From positions 11,088-75,087 of the forward strand of contig CAJKQE010000005.1 of the NCBI GenBank assembly GCA_905201915.1: 64,000 nucleotides of DNA. Reading direction: 5' to 3'. Positions 8,351-16,341 of this stretch are shown piece by piece. This stretch comes from an uncultured Lachnospiraceae bacterium (GTDB taxonomy: Bacteria; Bacillota; Clostridia; Lachnospirales; Lachnospiraceae). Position 1 is the first letter of the stretch. The number at the start of each line of letters is the position of its first letter. Under the pieces are notes generated by a model. The model had not been told where the DNA came from. It searched no databases and worked only from the letters and a program-made list of their open reading frames with translations. The position numbers and the translations under genes were made by a program.

Positions 8351-9250
8351 ATGAAATTCTGGATGGGAATTTTAATTTTTATTATTTTAGTACAAACTTA
8401 TTTTTTAGTAAAGATGCAGCGGCAGATACAAGATATCTGCCGCCAGCTTGCGTTTCTGATGAAACATGACAGTAATATGATAATTACTGCAAATATGAAA
8501 ACAGGTGGATTTGAAAAATTGGTAAAGCTTTTAAACGAGCTGTTTCAGATGCGCAGAAAAGAACAGCAGGAATCTAAAGAGAAGGAACAGATGATTGCGG
8601 ATACTTATACAAATTTATCTCATGATATTCGCACACCTCTGACCTCCCTTAACGGTTATTTTCAGCTCATGGAAAGTGCAAGTGCGGAAGAACAGAAGCA
8701 TTATATGAAGGTAATACAGGAGCGAATTGAAAGCTTAAAGGAAATGCTGGAAGAATTATTTATGTTTACAAAGCTGAAAAATGATAGTTATGTTTTGGAA
8801 TTGGAAACCTGCTGTATCAACCGTATTTTAAAGAATACTATTTTTTCTTATTATGATGATTGGTCCGGACGTGGTATTTCTCCTGAAATCAGTCTGCCTG
8901 AAAAGCAACTTTATATAGAAGGGAATGAAGCAGGGCTGAAACGAATGCTTCAAAATATTATTAAAAACGGCATGGATCATGGACAGGATAAGATAAAAGT
9001 TCAGCTTTTTGAACGAGAAGAAAAAATTCATCTTTGGATTTGCAATGAGATGACAAATCCAGAGAAGATTGACGTATCACGAGTATTTCAGCGATTTTAT
9101 AAAGCAGATGGGGCAAGAAGCAGAAATTCCAGCGGATTGGGGCTTTCTATCGCACAGGAATTTGTTCTGCGAATGAAAGGAGAAATTCATGCAGAAATTT
9201 CAGAAAATGAGTTCTGGGTGAAAGTGAGCTTTCCCAAAAGAGTGAAGTAA
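8351..9250 (+). CDS. Sensor histidine kinase
   Basis: A 299-residue kinase with a single N-terminal membrane anchor (~5-22), no sizeable extracellular domain, a HAMP-less linker, and the HisKA dimerisation domain with H91 in NLSHDIRTPLTSL. The HATPase_c domain has an N-box around LQNIIKNGMDHG and a G2 box SSGLGLSIAQEF. The lack of a sensor domain suggests it reads its signal through the neighbouring ABC transporter, as in Bce- and lantibiotic-type modules. Its ATG directly follows the permease stop, indicating one transcript; it presumably phosphorylates the regulator at 5811-6494. Confidence 0.87.
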   Translation: MKFWMGILIFIILVQTYFLVKMQRQIQDICRQLAFLMKHDSNMIITANMKTGGFEKLVKLLNELFQMRRKEQQESKEKEQMIADTYTNLSHDIRTPLTSLNGYFQLMESASAEEQKHYMKVIQERIESLKEMLEELFMFTKLKNDSYVLELETCCINRILKNTIFSYYDDWSGRGISPEISLPEKQLYIEGNEAGLKRMLQNIIKNGMDHGQDKIKVQLFEREEKIHLWICNEMTNPEKIDVSRVFQRFYKADGARSRNSSGLGLSIAQEFVLRMKGEIHAEISENEFWVKVSFPKRVK

Positions 9251-9352
9251 TAAAAATACATTGCAGATTAAAAAAATATATGATAAGATAAACAAAATCA
9301 ATAGGATTTGAAATACGATTTTGAAAGTAGATTTTTCGGAAAGGAGCAAACT

Positions 9353-9436
9353 ATGAGCTGGAAAACAACGACAATTCACCTCATGAAAGGTGCATATATT
9401 GCTGTTTACAGGGATAGTGCGCTCTTTTTTAGATGA
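9353..9436 (+). CDS. 27-residue leader peptide upstream of the MFS efflux gene
   Basis: Reads MSWKTTTIHLMKGAYIAVYR then DSALFFR and stop. It has a very good ribosome site (GGAAAGGAG, ending 9346) 6 bp before the ATG. The last third of the ORF (from ~9411) is also arm 1 of the RNA structure described separately, so ribosome position on this peptide would decide which hairpin forms. No similarity to a known leader is recalled. I infer a regulatory peptide; it could instead be a fortuitous ORF, but the ribosome site, the exact overlap with arm 1 and the position favour a real leader. Confidence 0.6.
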   Translation: MSWKTTTIHLMKGAYIAVYRDSALFFR

Positions 9437-9517
9437 AATAAATTTTTTATGATTGTAATAACTAGAAAAAGTCACTATCTCCTACTCAAGTAATTTATTT
9501 GAAAAGGAGATTTTTTT
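9408..9517 (+). promoter_or_regulatory. Ribosome-mediated attenuator: antiterminator versus terminator/RBS hairpin
   Basis: Arm 1 GATAGTG (9413-9419) plus CTTTTT (9424-9429) pairs with arm 2 CACTATC (9473-9479) plus AAAAAG (9466-9471). Arm 2 also carries ATCTCCT (9477-9483), which pairs with arm 3 AGGAGAT (9505-9511), with TCAA (9486-9489) and TTGA (9499-9502) pairing inside. Arm 3 is followed by T9512-9517 and then the ATG at 9518, so hairpin 2:3 is an intrinsic terminator whose 3' arm is also the ribosome site. Pairings 1:2 and 2:3 exclude each other. Arm 1 lies in the leader ORF. Confidence 0.65.
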
Positions 9518-10609
9518 ATGCGTAAATTTAATATAAAAAAGCAAATCAGTAAGTTATATTTGGTAACGTCTATAGGTTATTTTCAGATTGCAGGAGCATC
9601 ATGGGTTGCATTATTGGCTATGAGAGGATTTTCACTTTTGGAGATTGGAATGTTAGAAAGTATTTTTCACATTGTGAGCTGCCTTTTTGAAATTCCCTCT
9701 GGAGTGGCAGCGGATGTTTTCGGACGAAAAAAAACAATGGTATTAAGCCAGCTTGCTTCTTTGTTGTCCAGTGTAATGATGATTTTATCAAAGGATTTTT
9801 GTACGACGGCTTTTGCTATAGGATTGAGTGCTTTAAGTTATAATTTGGCTTCCGGTACAAGGGAAGCTTTGGCTTATGACAGCTTGAAACTAGCAGGAAA
9901 AGAAAAAGAATATAATACATTTGCGGCGACAGATATGATGCTTTATAGAATTACTAATTCTACATCAACACTTTGCGCAGGTTTGGCATTGTTTCTTGGA
10001 TTTCGGAAGGCTTATACGGTAGATATTATTTTTAACTTTACAGCGCTGATTATTGCATGTAGCTTAAAAGAAGTTACAATAGGAGAAAAAAGAGACAAAG
10101 AAAAGGTGCTTTATCGATTATGGAATACAGTGAGGGAAAGCTGGAATTTTTTACTATCTAATAAGAAGATTAGAAAAATTATGGCAATTAATGCACTTGT
10201 AGGTGCTGTTTCAACGCTGGTATTATTCTTTTTACAGGCAAAGTTGCCACTTTCAGGATTAAATCAGGGGATGCTGGGACCAGTTCTTTTTCTTATGGGA
10301 ATGGGGGCTGCTTTGGGCTCTAAAGCAACGTCGTTTTTTTCCACAGTTTCTTATAAAAAGGTTGTGCTCATAAGTAGTTTGTGCGTAGCAGGTTCATTTT
10401 TTATGACGTTTACCAAAAGTCCTGTTTTGATGATTTTAGGTGGGTTTGTAGGAGCGTTTGCAGATGATTTTCTGGAAGTCAGAACAGATGTGCTTATTAA
10501 TGAAAGGATTTCATCCGAACAGCGTGCAACATTAATTTCGGTAAATTCGTTTATTTTTTCTATGGTTATGATTGTTTTATCTACATGGATGGGGTGGATT
10601 ATGGGATAG
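9518..10609 (+). CDS. Major facilitator superfamily transporter, probable drug efflux
   Basis: A 363-residue polytopic protein, slightly short for the family (~400). The N-terminal half shows the MFS motif-A loop as GVAADVFGRKKTM, and LASGTREALAYDSL resembles motifs of TetA(P)/Tet(40)-like and macrolide-type MFS exporters of Firmicutes. It probably exports a small hydrophobic compound by proton antiport. ATG 9518 follows AAAGGAGA with 7-bp spacing, and that ribosome site is embedded in the attenuator stem. An antibiotic substrate is inference from the regulation and distant resemblance. Confidence 0.75.
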   Translation: MRKFNIKKQISKLYLVTSIGYFQIAGASWVALLAMRGFSLLEIGMLESIFHIVSCLFEIPSGVAADVFGRKKTMVLSQLASLLSSVMMILSKDFCTTAFAIGLSALSYNLASGTREALAYDSLKLAGKEKEYNTFAATDMMLYRITNSTSTLCAGLALFLGFRKAYTVDIIFNFTALIIACSLKEVTIGEKRDKEKVLYRLWNTVRESWNFLLSNKKIRKIMAINALVGAVSTLVLFFLQAKLPLSGLNQGMLGPVLFLMGMGAALGSKATSFFSTVSYKKVVLISSLCVAGSFFMTFTKSPVLMILGGFVGAFADDFLEVRTDVLINERISSEQRATLISVNSFIFSMVMIVLSTWMGWIMG

Positions 10610-10661
10610 TTTTGTGGTAGGATAGATACATATACGATGAAGAAAAAGGAGAACAGCAAAT

Positions 10662-11510
10662 ATGAAAATTGCAGTAACTTATGATAATGGAAACATATTT
10701 CAGCATTTTGGAAAGACAGAATTTTTTAAAGTATATGAAGTAGAAAATAATCAGGTAATTTCCAGTGAAGTAATCAGCTCTAACGGAGCAGGTCATGGTG
10801 CATTGGCAGAACTTCTGGGTAATCAGTCCGTAGATTTATTGATTTGCGGTGGTATTGGCGGTGGTGCACAGACAGCATTAGCAGATGCAGGAGTTGAAGT
10901 ATGCTCAGGGGTGCAAGGTGATGTAGACCAGGCAGTGGAAGCTTACTTAAAAGGTGAATTAGTATCTGCAGGTGTGAATTGTGATCATCATCATGAGGAA
11001 GGTCATAGCTGCGGAAGTCATGAAGACGGACATTCCTGTGGTGGAAATTGCGGTGGCTCTTGTGGAGGACATGTTCATTTAACAGGACGCAATGTGGGTA
11101 AGACTTGCCGTACACATTACAGAGGAACATTTAATGATGGAACACAGTTTGACTCCTCTTATGACCGTGGCGAACCTTTGGAATTTATTTGCGGAGTGGG
11201 ACAGATGATTAAAGGGTTTGATGCAGCGGTAGCAGATATGGAAGTGGGACAGACAGTTGACGTACATTTAATGCCAGAAGAAGCTTACGGTATGCCAGAT
11301 CCAGATGCTGTTTTTACTCTTGAAATTGCACAGCTTCCCGGTTCAGAAGATTTGGAAGCAGGTCAACGTGTTTATTTAACAAATCAGTTGGGACAGCCAT
11401 TCCCGGTAGTTGTTGTGGAAAAAACAGAGACAACCATTACGTTTGATGCAAATCATGAAATGGCAGGAAAAGAACTGAACTTTACAATTGAATTAGTGGA
11501 AGTAAAATAA
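10662..11510 (+). CDS. Fusion of a NifX/NifB-type metal-cluster domain, His/Cys linker and FKBP (SlyD-like) prolyl isomerase
   Basis: A 282-residue protein in three parts. Residues 1-100 are a dinitrogenase iron-molybdenum cofactor-type domain (MKIAVTYDNGNIFQHFGKTE start, ICGGIGGGAQTALADAGVEV core). Residues 107-140 are a metal-binding linker with Cys at 107, 117, 126, 130 and 134 and many His. Residues ~148-282 form an FKBP domain of SlyD type (GTFNDGTQFDSSYDRGEPL, GQMIKGFDAAVADMEVG) including the insert-in-flap region. SlyD proteins carry a His/Cys metal tail, so here a metal scaffold protein and a metallochaperone isomerase are joined. No nitrogenase genes are nearby. Monocistronic with a strong terminator. 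Confidence 0.85.
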   Translation: MKIAVTYDNGNIFQHFGKTEFFKVYEVENNQVISSEVISSNGAGHGALAELLGNQSVDLLICGGIGGGAQTALADAGVEVCSGVQGDVDQAVEAYLKGELVSAGVNCDHHHEEGHSCGSHEDGHSCGGNCGGSCGGHVHLTGRNVGKTCRTHYRGTFNDGTQFDSSYDRGEPLEFICGVGQMIKGFDAAVADMEVGQTVDVHLMPEEAYGMPDPDAVFTLEIAQLPGSEDLEAGQRVYLTNQLGQPFPVVVVEKTETTITFDANHEMAGKELNFTIELVEVK

Positions 11511-11520
11511 AGATATGAAG

Positions 11521-11568
11521 AATACCTTTTAACGTAATGCAAAGTGCAGTCGTTAAAAGGTATTTTTT
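11521..11568 (+). terminator. Intrinsic terminator after the NifX-FKBP gene
   Basis: AATACCTTTTAACG (11521-11534) pairs perfectly with CGTTAAAAGGTATT (11551-11564), followed by more T. A strong 14-bp stem. Confidence 0.9.
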
Positions 11569-11616
11569 ATGTAATAGCACATTCTTTTTTCTTGTTTATG
11601 AATTTTTTATAAGAAA

Positions 11617-11664
11617 TTAGCACTCACCTCTTGACGTGGCTAGTAAACAGTGTTATAGTAACAC
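11617..11664 (+). promoter_or_regulatory. clpB promoter with a CIRCE-like half site
   Basis: TTGACG (11631-11636), 17 bp, TATAGT (11654-11659) is a good sigma-A promoter. TTAGCACTC at 11617-11625 is a perfect left half of the HrcA operator CIRCE. The expected right half nine bases on is degraded (GTGGCTAG instead of GAGTGCTAA). GTGTTA-TAG-TAACAC (11650-11664) is an inverted repeat over the -10. Heat-shock control of clpB is expected in Firmicutes; the actual repressor here is uncertain. Confidence 0.6.
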
Positions 11665-11701
11665 TAGAACAAAGAAATTAGTATAAATGGAGGGATTTTT
11701 T

Positions 11702-14293
11702 ATGAATATCAGTAAATTTACGCAGAAATCACTTCAGGCTGTTCAGGATTTAGAAAAAACTGCTTATGAATTTGGCAATCAGGAAGTCGAACAGGAGCAT
11801 TTGTTATACAATTTATTAAAGCAGGAGGACAGTCTGATTTTAAAACTCATTGAGAAAATGGAAATTCAAAAAGAACATTTTCTCAATAGAGTGGAGCAGG
11901 CTTTGAATGCAAGGACAAAGGTATCCGGAGGGCAGCCTTATATTGGACAATACTTAAATAAGGCATTGGTAACTGCAGAAGATGAAGCCAGAACTATGGG
12001 AGATGAATATGTTTCCGTAGAGCATTTATTTTTAGCATTATTGAATAATCCCAGCCCTTCTATGAAGAAAATATGGAATGAATATGGAATTAGCAGAGAA
12101 CGTTTCCTGCAGGCTCTCAGCACAGTGAGAGGAAATCAGAGAGTTACTACGGATAATCCGGAGGTTACTTATGATACTTTGAATAAATATGGACAGGATT
12201 TAGTAGAAAAAGCAAGAGCGCAGAAGCTGGATCCTGTAATCGGAAGAGATGCGGAAATCCGCAATGTAATCCGTATTCTTTCCAGAAAGACGAAGAACAA
12301 TCCAGTGCTTATTGGTGAACCTGGTGTTGGTAAAACAGCAGCTGTAGAAGGATTGGCACAGCGTATTGTTCAAGGTGATGTACCGGAAGGATTAAAGGAT
12401 AAAAAGATATTTGCTTTGGATATGGGTGCGTTAGTTGCAGGGGCAAAATATCGAGGTGAATTTGAAGAAAGATTAAAGGCTGTTTTGGAAGAAGTCAGAA
12501 AAAGTGAAGGTCAGATTATTCTCTTTATTGATGAACTTCACTTGATTGTAGGTGCAGGAAAAACAGACGGAGCTATGGATGCCGGCAATATGTTAAAACC
12601 AATGCTGGCAAGAGGTGAATTGCATTGTATCGGTGCAACAACCCTTGATGAATATCGTCAGTACATTGAAAAAGATGCTGCATTGGAAAGAAGATTTCAG
12701 CCTGTAATGGTAGAAGAACCTACTGTGGAAGATACCATTTCTATTTTAAGAGGATTGAAAGAACGTTATGAGGTATTTCACGGAGTAAAGATTACAGACA
12801 GTGCTTTAGTTGCAGCAGCTACCCTTTCTGACAGATATATCAGCGATAGATTTCTTCCGGATAAGGCGATTGATTTAGTAGATGAAGCTTGTGCGTTGAT
12901 TAAAACAGAGCTGGATTCTATGCCTACGGAATTAGATGAAATGCGAAGAAAAATCATGCAGATGGAAATTGAGGAAGCAGCGCTGAAGAAAGAAGATGAC
13001 AGGTTAAGTCAGGACAGATTGGTAGATTTGCAGAAAGAAATGGCAGAATTAAGGGACAACTTTAACGCACAGAAAGCCCAATGGGATAACGAAAAATCTA
13101 CAGTGGAACGCCTTCAGAAACTTCGTGAGCAGATTGAAGATATGAATAACAGAATTCAAAAGGCTCAGAGAAATTATGATTTAGATGAAGCTGCAAAGCT
13201 TCAGTACGGAGAACTTCCAAAGCTGCAGAAACAGTTGCAGGCAGAAGAGGAAAACGTGAAAAATCAGGATTTATCTCTGGTTCATGAAAGCGTTACAGAT
13301 GAAGAAATTGCCAGAATTATCTCTCGTTGGACCGGTATTCCGGTAGCTAAACTGACAGAAGGAGAGAGAACAAAAATTCTTCATCTTGAGGAAGAACTTC
13401 ATAAACGCGTCATTGGTCAGGATGAAGGTGTAACAAAGGTTACAGATGCGATTATTCGTTCTAAAGCAGGTATTAAAGATCCTACAAAACCCATTGGTTC
13501 ATTCCTGTTTTTAGGCCCTACCGGTGTAGGTAAGACAGAGCTTGCAAAGACTTTGGCAGCTACGCTGTTTGATGATGAGCAGAACATGGTTCGTATTGAT
13601 ATGAGTGAATATATGGAGAAATATTCTGTATCCAGACTCATTGGAGCGCCTCCGGGATATGTAGGATATGAAGAAGGCGGACAGCTTACAGAAGCAGTGC
13701 GAAGAAAACCATATTCCGTTGTTCTTTTTGACGAGATTGAAAAGGCGCATCCTGATGTATTTAATGTACTTTTGCAGGTGCTGGATGATGGCCGTATTAC
13801 GGACTCTCAGGGAAGAACCGTGGACTTTAAAAATACCATTTTAATTATGACTTCCAATATTGGTTCTCCATATCTTTTGGAAGGAATTGAGGAAAATGGT
13901 GAGATTAAGCAGGAAGCAAGAGATGCGGTAGAGCGTGATTTAAGGGCTCATTTCAGACCGGAATTTTTGAACCGTTTAGATGAAATGATTATGTTTAAAC
14001 CACTGACAAAAGAAAATATTGGAGGCATTGTAGAGCTTCTTTTAGCAGACTTAAATAAGCGATTAAAAGATCAGGAGCTATCTATAGAATTGACAAAGGC
14101 TGCAAAAGATTATATTATTGAGGGCGGATATGATCCTGTCTATGGAGCTCGTCCTTTGAAAAGATATGTACAAAAATATGTGGAAACTTTAACTGCGAAG
14201 TTAATTCTTGCAGGAAATATAAGTGCCGGCAGCAGGATTGTTATTGATGTAGAAAATGATGAATTAGTTGCTCATGAAAAGTATGTAGAGTAA
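11702..14293 (+). CDS. clpB: ATP-dependent disaggregase ClpB
   Basis: An 863-residue AAA+ chaperone, full length for ClpB. It has an N-terminal Clp repeat domain (1-150), the first ATPase with GEPGVGKTAAVEG, and a long coiled-coil middle domain (~400-525; LQKEMAELRDN region). The second ATPase has GPTGVGKTELAK and a GAPPGYVGYEEGGQL pore region, followed by the ClpB C-terminal domain. With DnaK it pulls proteins out of aggregates after heat stress. I chose ATG 11702 because GGAGGG at 11689-11694 serves it; the ATG at 11687 overlaps that site. The upstream promoter has a CIRCE-like half site. Confidence 0.96.
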   Translation: MNISKFTQKSLQAVQDLEKTAYEFGNQEVEQEHLLYNLLKQEDSLILKLIEKMEIQKEHFLNRVEQALNARTKVSGGQPYIGQYLNKALVTAEDEARTMGDEYVSVEHLFLALLNNPSPSMKKIWNEYGISRERFLQALSTVRGNQRVTTDNPEVTYDTLNKYGQDLVEKARAQKLDPVIGRDAEIRNVIRILSRKTKNNPVLIGEPGVGKTAAVEGLAQRIVQGDVPEGLKDKKIFALDMGALVAGAKYRGEFEERLKAVLEEVRKSEGQIILFIDELHLIVGAGKTDGAMDAGNMLKPMLARGELHCIGATTLDEYRQYIEKDAALERRFQPVMVEEPTVEDTISILRGLKERYEVFHGVKITDSALVAAATLSDRYISDRFLPDKAIDLVDEACALIKTELDSMPTELDEMRRKIMQMEIEEAALKKEDDRLSQDRLVDLQKEMAELRDNFNAQKAQWDNEKSTVERLQKLREQIEDMNNRIQKAQRNYDLDEAAKLQYGELPKLQKQLQAEEENVKNQDLSLVHESVTDEEIARIISRWTGIPVAKLTEGERTKILHLEEELHKRVIGQDEGVTKVTDAIIRSKAGIKDPTKPIGSFLFLGPTGVGKTELAKTLAATLFDDEQNMVRIDMSEYMEKYSVSRLIGAPPGYVGYEEGGQLTEAVRRKPYSVVLFDEIEKAHPDVFNVLLQVLDDGRITDSQGRTVDFKNTILIMTSNIGSPYLLEGIEENGEIKQEARDAVERDLRAHFRPEFLNRLDEMIMFKPLTKENIGGIVELLLADLNKRLKDQELSIELTKAAKDYIIEGGYDPVYGARPLKRYVQKYVETLTAKLILAGNISAGSRIVIDVENDELVAHEKYVE

Positions 14294-14305
14294 AGGAGAA
14301 ATGCA

Positions 14306-14479
14306 ATGATACCGAAAGATCCAGTAATGCTTTTAAGCTATATAAATACACAGCTTCGAGATTTTTATTCTTCTTTTGAAGGCTTATGTGAAGACAAAGG
14401 ATTGAACGCAGAAGAAATTCAGATGAAGCTGTCAGGAATTGATTATGTTTATGATTTAGAGAGAAATCAATTTGTTTAA
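14306..14479 (+). CDS. DUF4250 family small protein
   Basis: A 57-residue cytosolic protein starting MIPKDPVMLLSYINTQLRDF and ending LERNQFV. This is the conserved pattern of the DUF4250 family found in Firmicutes and Bacteroidetes, function unknown. AAAGGAGA lies before the ATG at 14306, and the gene follows clpB by 12 bp, so it is probably co-transcribed with it. Nothing in the sequence suggests a catalytic role. Confidence 0.8.
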   Translation: MIPKDPVMLLSYINTQLRDFYSSFEGLCEDKGLNAEEIQMKLSGIDYVYDLERNQFV

Positions 14480-14494
14480 AAGTTTTATTTGGGG

Positions 14495-14524
14495 TTGACA
14501 AAGCAGTATAAGAAGAAGTATGAT
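14495..14524 (+). promoter_or_regulatory. Sigma-A promoter of the M-box transcript
   Basis: Consensus TTGACA (14495-14500), 18-bp spacer, TATGAT (14519-14524). Transcription would begin near 14531, exactly at the 5' edge of the riboswitch. Confidence 0.8.
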
Positions 14525-14529
14525 GAGGA

Positions 14530-14697
14530 AAATCGGTAGGTGAGGTTACCACAGGGATTTGGGAGACCTAAGATTGCTGCCGCAGATTTGTGGAGACACA
14601 ATGCGCTGGTTAGCAGGCTATGTCGTGGAAGGCATAACCTAATGCAATTTATATGCCCTGTGATGCTAAAGCTTGTACGTAGCGCTCAGAAATAGAA
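14530..14697 (+). ncRNA. M-box (ykoK) magnesium riboswitch
   Basis: The leader contains conserved M-box elements in order: CGGTAGGTGAGG (14534-14545), GCTGCCG, GGAGACACAATG, and the long 3' segment ending near GCGCTC. M-box RNAs bind several Mg2+ ions and fold to allow terminator formation when Mg2+ is plentiful. An intrinsic terminator follows at 14701-14734, and the next gene is an MgtE-like magnesium transporter. All three parts (promoter, aptamer, terminator) are therefore present. Confidence 0.87.
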
Positions 14698-14700
14698 GCT

Positions 14701-14734
14701 AAAACCTTCCGGAATTTTGCCGGGAGGTTTTTTT
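14701..14734 (+). terminator. Regulated terminator of the M-box riboswitch
   Basis: AAACCTTCCGG (14702-14712) pairs with CCGGGAGGTTT (14720-14730, one G-U), followed by a T-run to 14734. It should form in high Mg2+ and stop transcription before the transporter. Confidence 0.87.
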
Positions 14735-14869
14735 AGTTCTTAGGGTATTGTGTTTTATGAACTAAAAAATGATTAGCAATAGAAAGAGAGGTGAGGGCAA
14801 TGGAAGCAGATGCCAGTTATTGTATAAGTAAGATAGGCAAAAAAATAAATACAGAAAGAAGGTATTGCA

Positions 14870-15664
14870 ATGAACAGACAAATTTTTACAGAATTGTTGG
14901 AAATGAAAGAGTTCAAGGCAGTAGAAAGTATTCTGGAAGGAATGAATATTGCAGAAATTGCCGGACTTCTTGGAAAATTGGAGGAAAAGGAAAGAATAGA
15001 AGTTTTTCGTCTAATTGAAAGTTCTAAAACAGCAGAGGTATTTTCTCAGTTGGATGATGATACTCAAATGTATTTGGCAGGGATACTTACGGAACAAGAA
15101 AAAAAGCACGTACAAGAAAAACAGTATTTCAATACGTCCGTGCTTATTCATGCAAAAAATCGTATGGGCTGGTTGTTGTTTTTAATGCTTTCTGCAACCA
15201 TTACGCAGACAATTATTGCCCATTATGAGTCTGCTTTTGCAGCAGTTCCCCTTTTAGTTTCCTTTATTCCTATGCTTACGGATACAGGAGGAAATTGTGG
15301 TTCTCAGAGTTCTACTTTGATTATTCGGGGAATTGCTCTTGATGAAATTTGTTTTCGTGATATTTTTAAGGTAATGTTTAAAGAAGTAAGAGTTGCTTTG
15401 GTAGTAAGTTTAGGACTGGCAGTTGTTAACGGCATGTATATTATATTGCGTTATCATAATGGAATGTTAGCTGTTTTAATAGCAATTTCTCTGACAGCTA
15501 CTATTTTCATGGCAAAGCTTATTGGATGTGTTCTTCCTTTGTTTGCGGGAAAGCTTCATTTAGACCCCGCAATTATGGCAGCACCTTTAATTACTACCAT
15601 TGTAGATGCCGGCTCTATTATGATATACTTTACCATAGCGACAAAATTATTGGGTGTAGTTTGA
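14870..15664 (+). CDS. MgtE-like magnesium transporter lacking the CBS sensor domain
   Basis: A 264-residue protein. Residues 1-80 are a shortened MgtE N-terminal helical domain (LLEMKEFKAVESILEGM...FSQLDDDTQMYLAGIL). The tandem CBS module that normally follows is absent, and the membrane domain begins at ~105. Membrane signatures are clear: PMLTDTGGNCGSQSSTLIIRG and, near the C-terminus, LITTIVDAGSIMIYF, the region holding the pore aspartate. It should carry Mg2+ (possibly Co2+) into the cell. Family members of full length are ~450 residues. AGAAAGAAGG precedes the ATG. The next gene starts 8 bp after its stop. Confidence 0.85.
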   Translation: MNRQIFTELLEMKEFKAVESILEGMNIAEIAGLLGKLEEKERIEVFRLIESSKTAEVFSQLDDDTQMYLAGILTEQEKKHVQEKQYFNTSVLIHAKNRMGWLLFLMLSATITQTIIAHYESAFAAVPLLVSFIPMLTDTGGNCGSQSSTLIIRGIALDEICFRDIFKVMFKEVRVALVVSLGLAVVNGMYIILRYHNGMLAVLIAISLTATIFMAKLIGCVLPLFAGKLHLDPAIMAAPLITTIVDAGSIMIYFTIATKLLGVV

Positions 15665-15672
15665 GGTAGATT

Positions 15673-16341
15673 ATGAAGAAAATTATAGTAATAGAAGATG
15701 ATAAAGTTTTGCGTGAGGCACTTACAGCTCTGCTTAGAGAAAATGGGTATGAGGTATGTCAGATTGTAAGATTTGAGAAGACGGAACAACAGATTGCCAG
15801 GGAAAAAGCAGATTTAGTTCTTTTAGATATTATTCTGCCCGGTACAAACGGGCAGGAAATTTTAAGAAATTTGAGGCGAATTTCCGAAGTTCCGGTGATT
15901 ATGCTTACCAGCAAAACCGGGGAAACGGACGAAATTCTGGCAATGAGTTATGGGGCAGATGATTATATTACCAAGCCTTATAACCCGGCACTTTTATTGC
16001 TGAAAATAGAAGCACTTTTTCGCAGATTAAAACCACAGGAAAAGCAGGAAGAATTAGAATACAGAGGCGTGTTTTTAAATCCTTTAAAGAGCACCTTGCG
16101 CTATCAGGACAGGGAAATTGTACTGTCAAAAAATGAGATTTCTATTTTTCATTACCTGTTAAAAAACAGAGGAAAAATCGTATCAAGAGATGAACTTATG
16201 GATTATTTATGGGATTGCAACGATTTTGTAGATGATAATACACTGACTGTAAATGTCAATCGGCTGAGAAAAAAGTTGGAAGAAATACAACTGGTAGGCG
16301 TGATTGAAACAAGAAGAAGGCAGGGATATATCTTAATATGA
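15673..16341 (+). CDS. OmpR-family response regulator, BceR type
   Basis: A 222-residue regulator: receiver domain with EDD at 8-10, phospho-acceptor D52 in LVLLDIILPG and ITKPYNP, then a winged-helix domain. It overlaps a BceS-like kinase by 4 bp (ATGA) and is followed by BceAB-like transporter genes, so it is the regulator of a peptide-antibiotic detoxification module. A sequence matching the inverted repeat reported for BceR-like regulators (TNACA-N4-TGTAA) lies at 17354-17367 upstream of the transporter. Its gene begins 8 bp after the MgtE-like stop, which suggests M-box-controlled co-transcription. Confidence 0.88.
   Translation: MKKIIVIEDDKVLREALTALLRENGYEVCQIVRFEKTEQQIAREKADLVLLDIILPGTNGQEILRNLRRISEVPVIMLTSKTGETDEILAMSYGADDYITKPYNPALLLLKIEALFRRLKPQEKQEELEYRGVFLNPLKSTLRYQDREIVLSKNEISIFHYLLKNRGKIVSRDELMDYLWDCNDFVDDNTLTVNVNRLRKKLEEIQLVGVIETRRRQGYILI

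Noticed and set aside
9200..9475. 91-codon antisense ORF across the leader of the MFS gene
   Set aside because: It overlaps the kinase end and the attenuator, has no homology pattern, and the plus-strand structure explains the region better.
14791..15018. 75-codon ORF (ATG 14800) with a GAGAGGTGAGG site overlapping the MgtE-like start in another frame
   Set aside because: Its product is low-complexity and mirrors the transporter codons in a shifted frame; a short leader ORF is possible but nothing else supports it.
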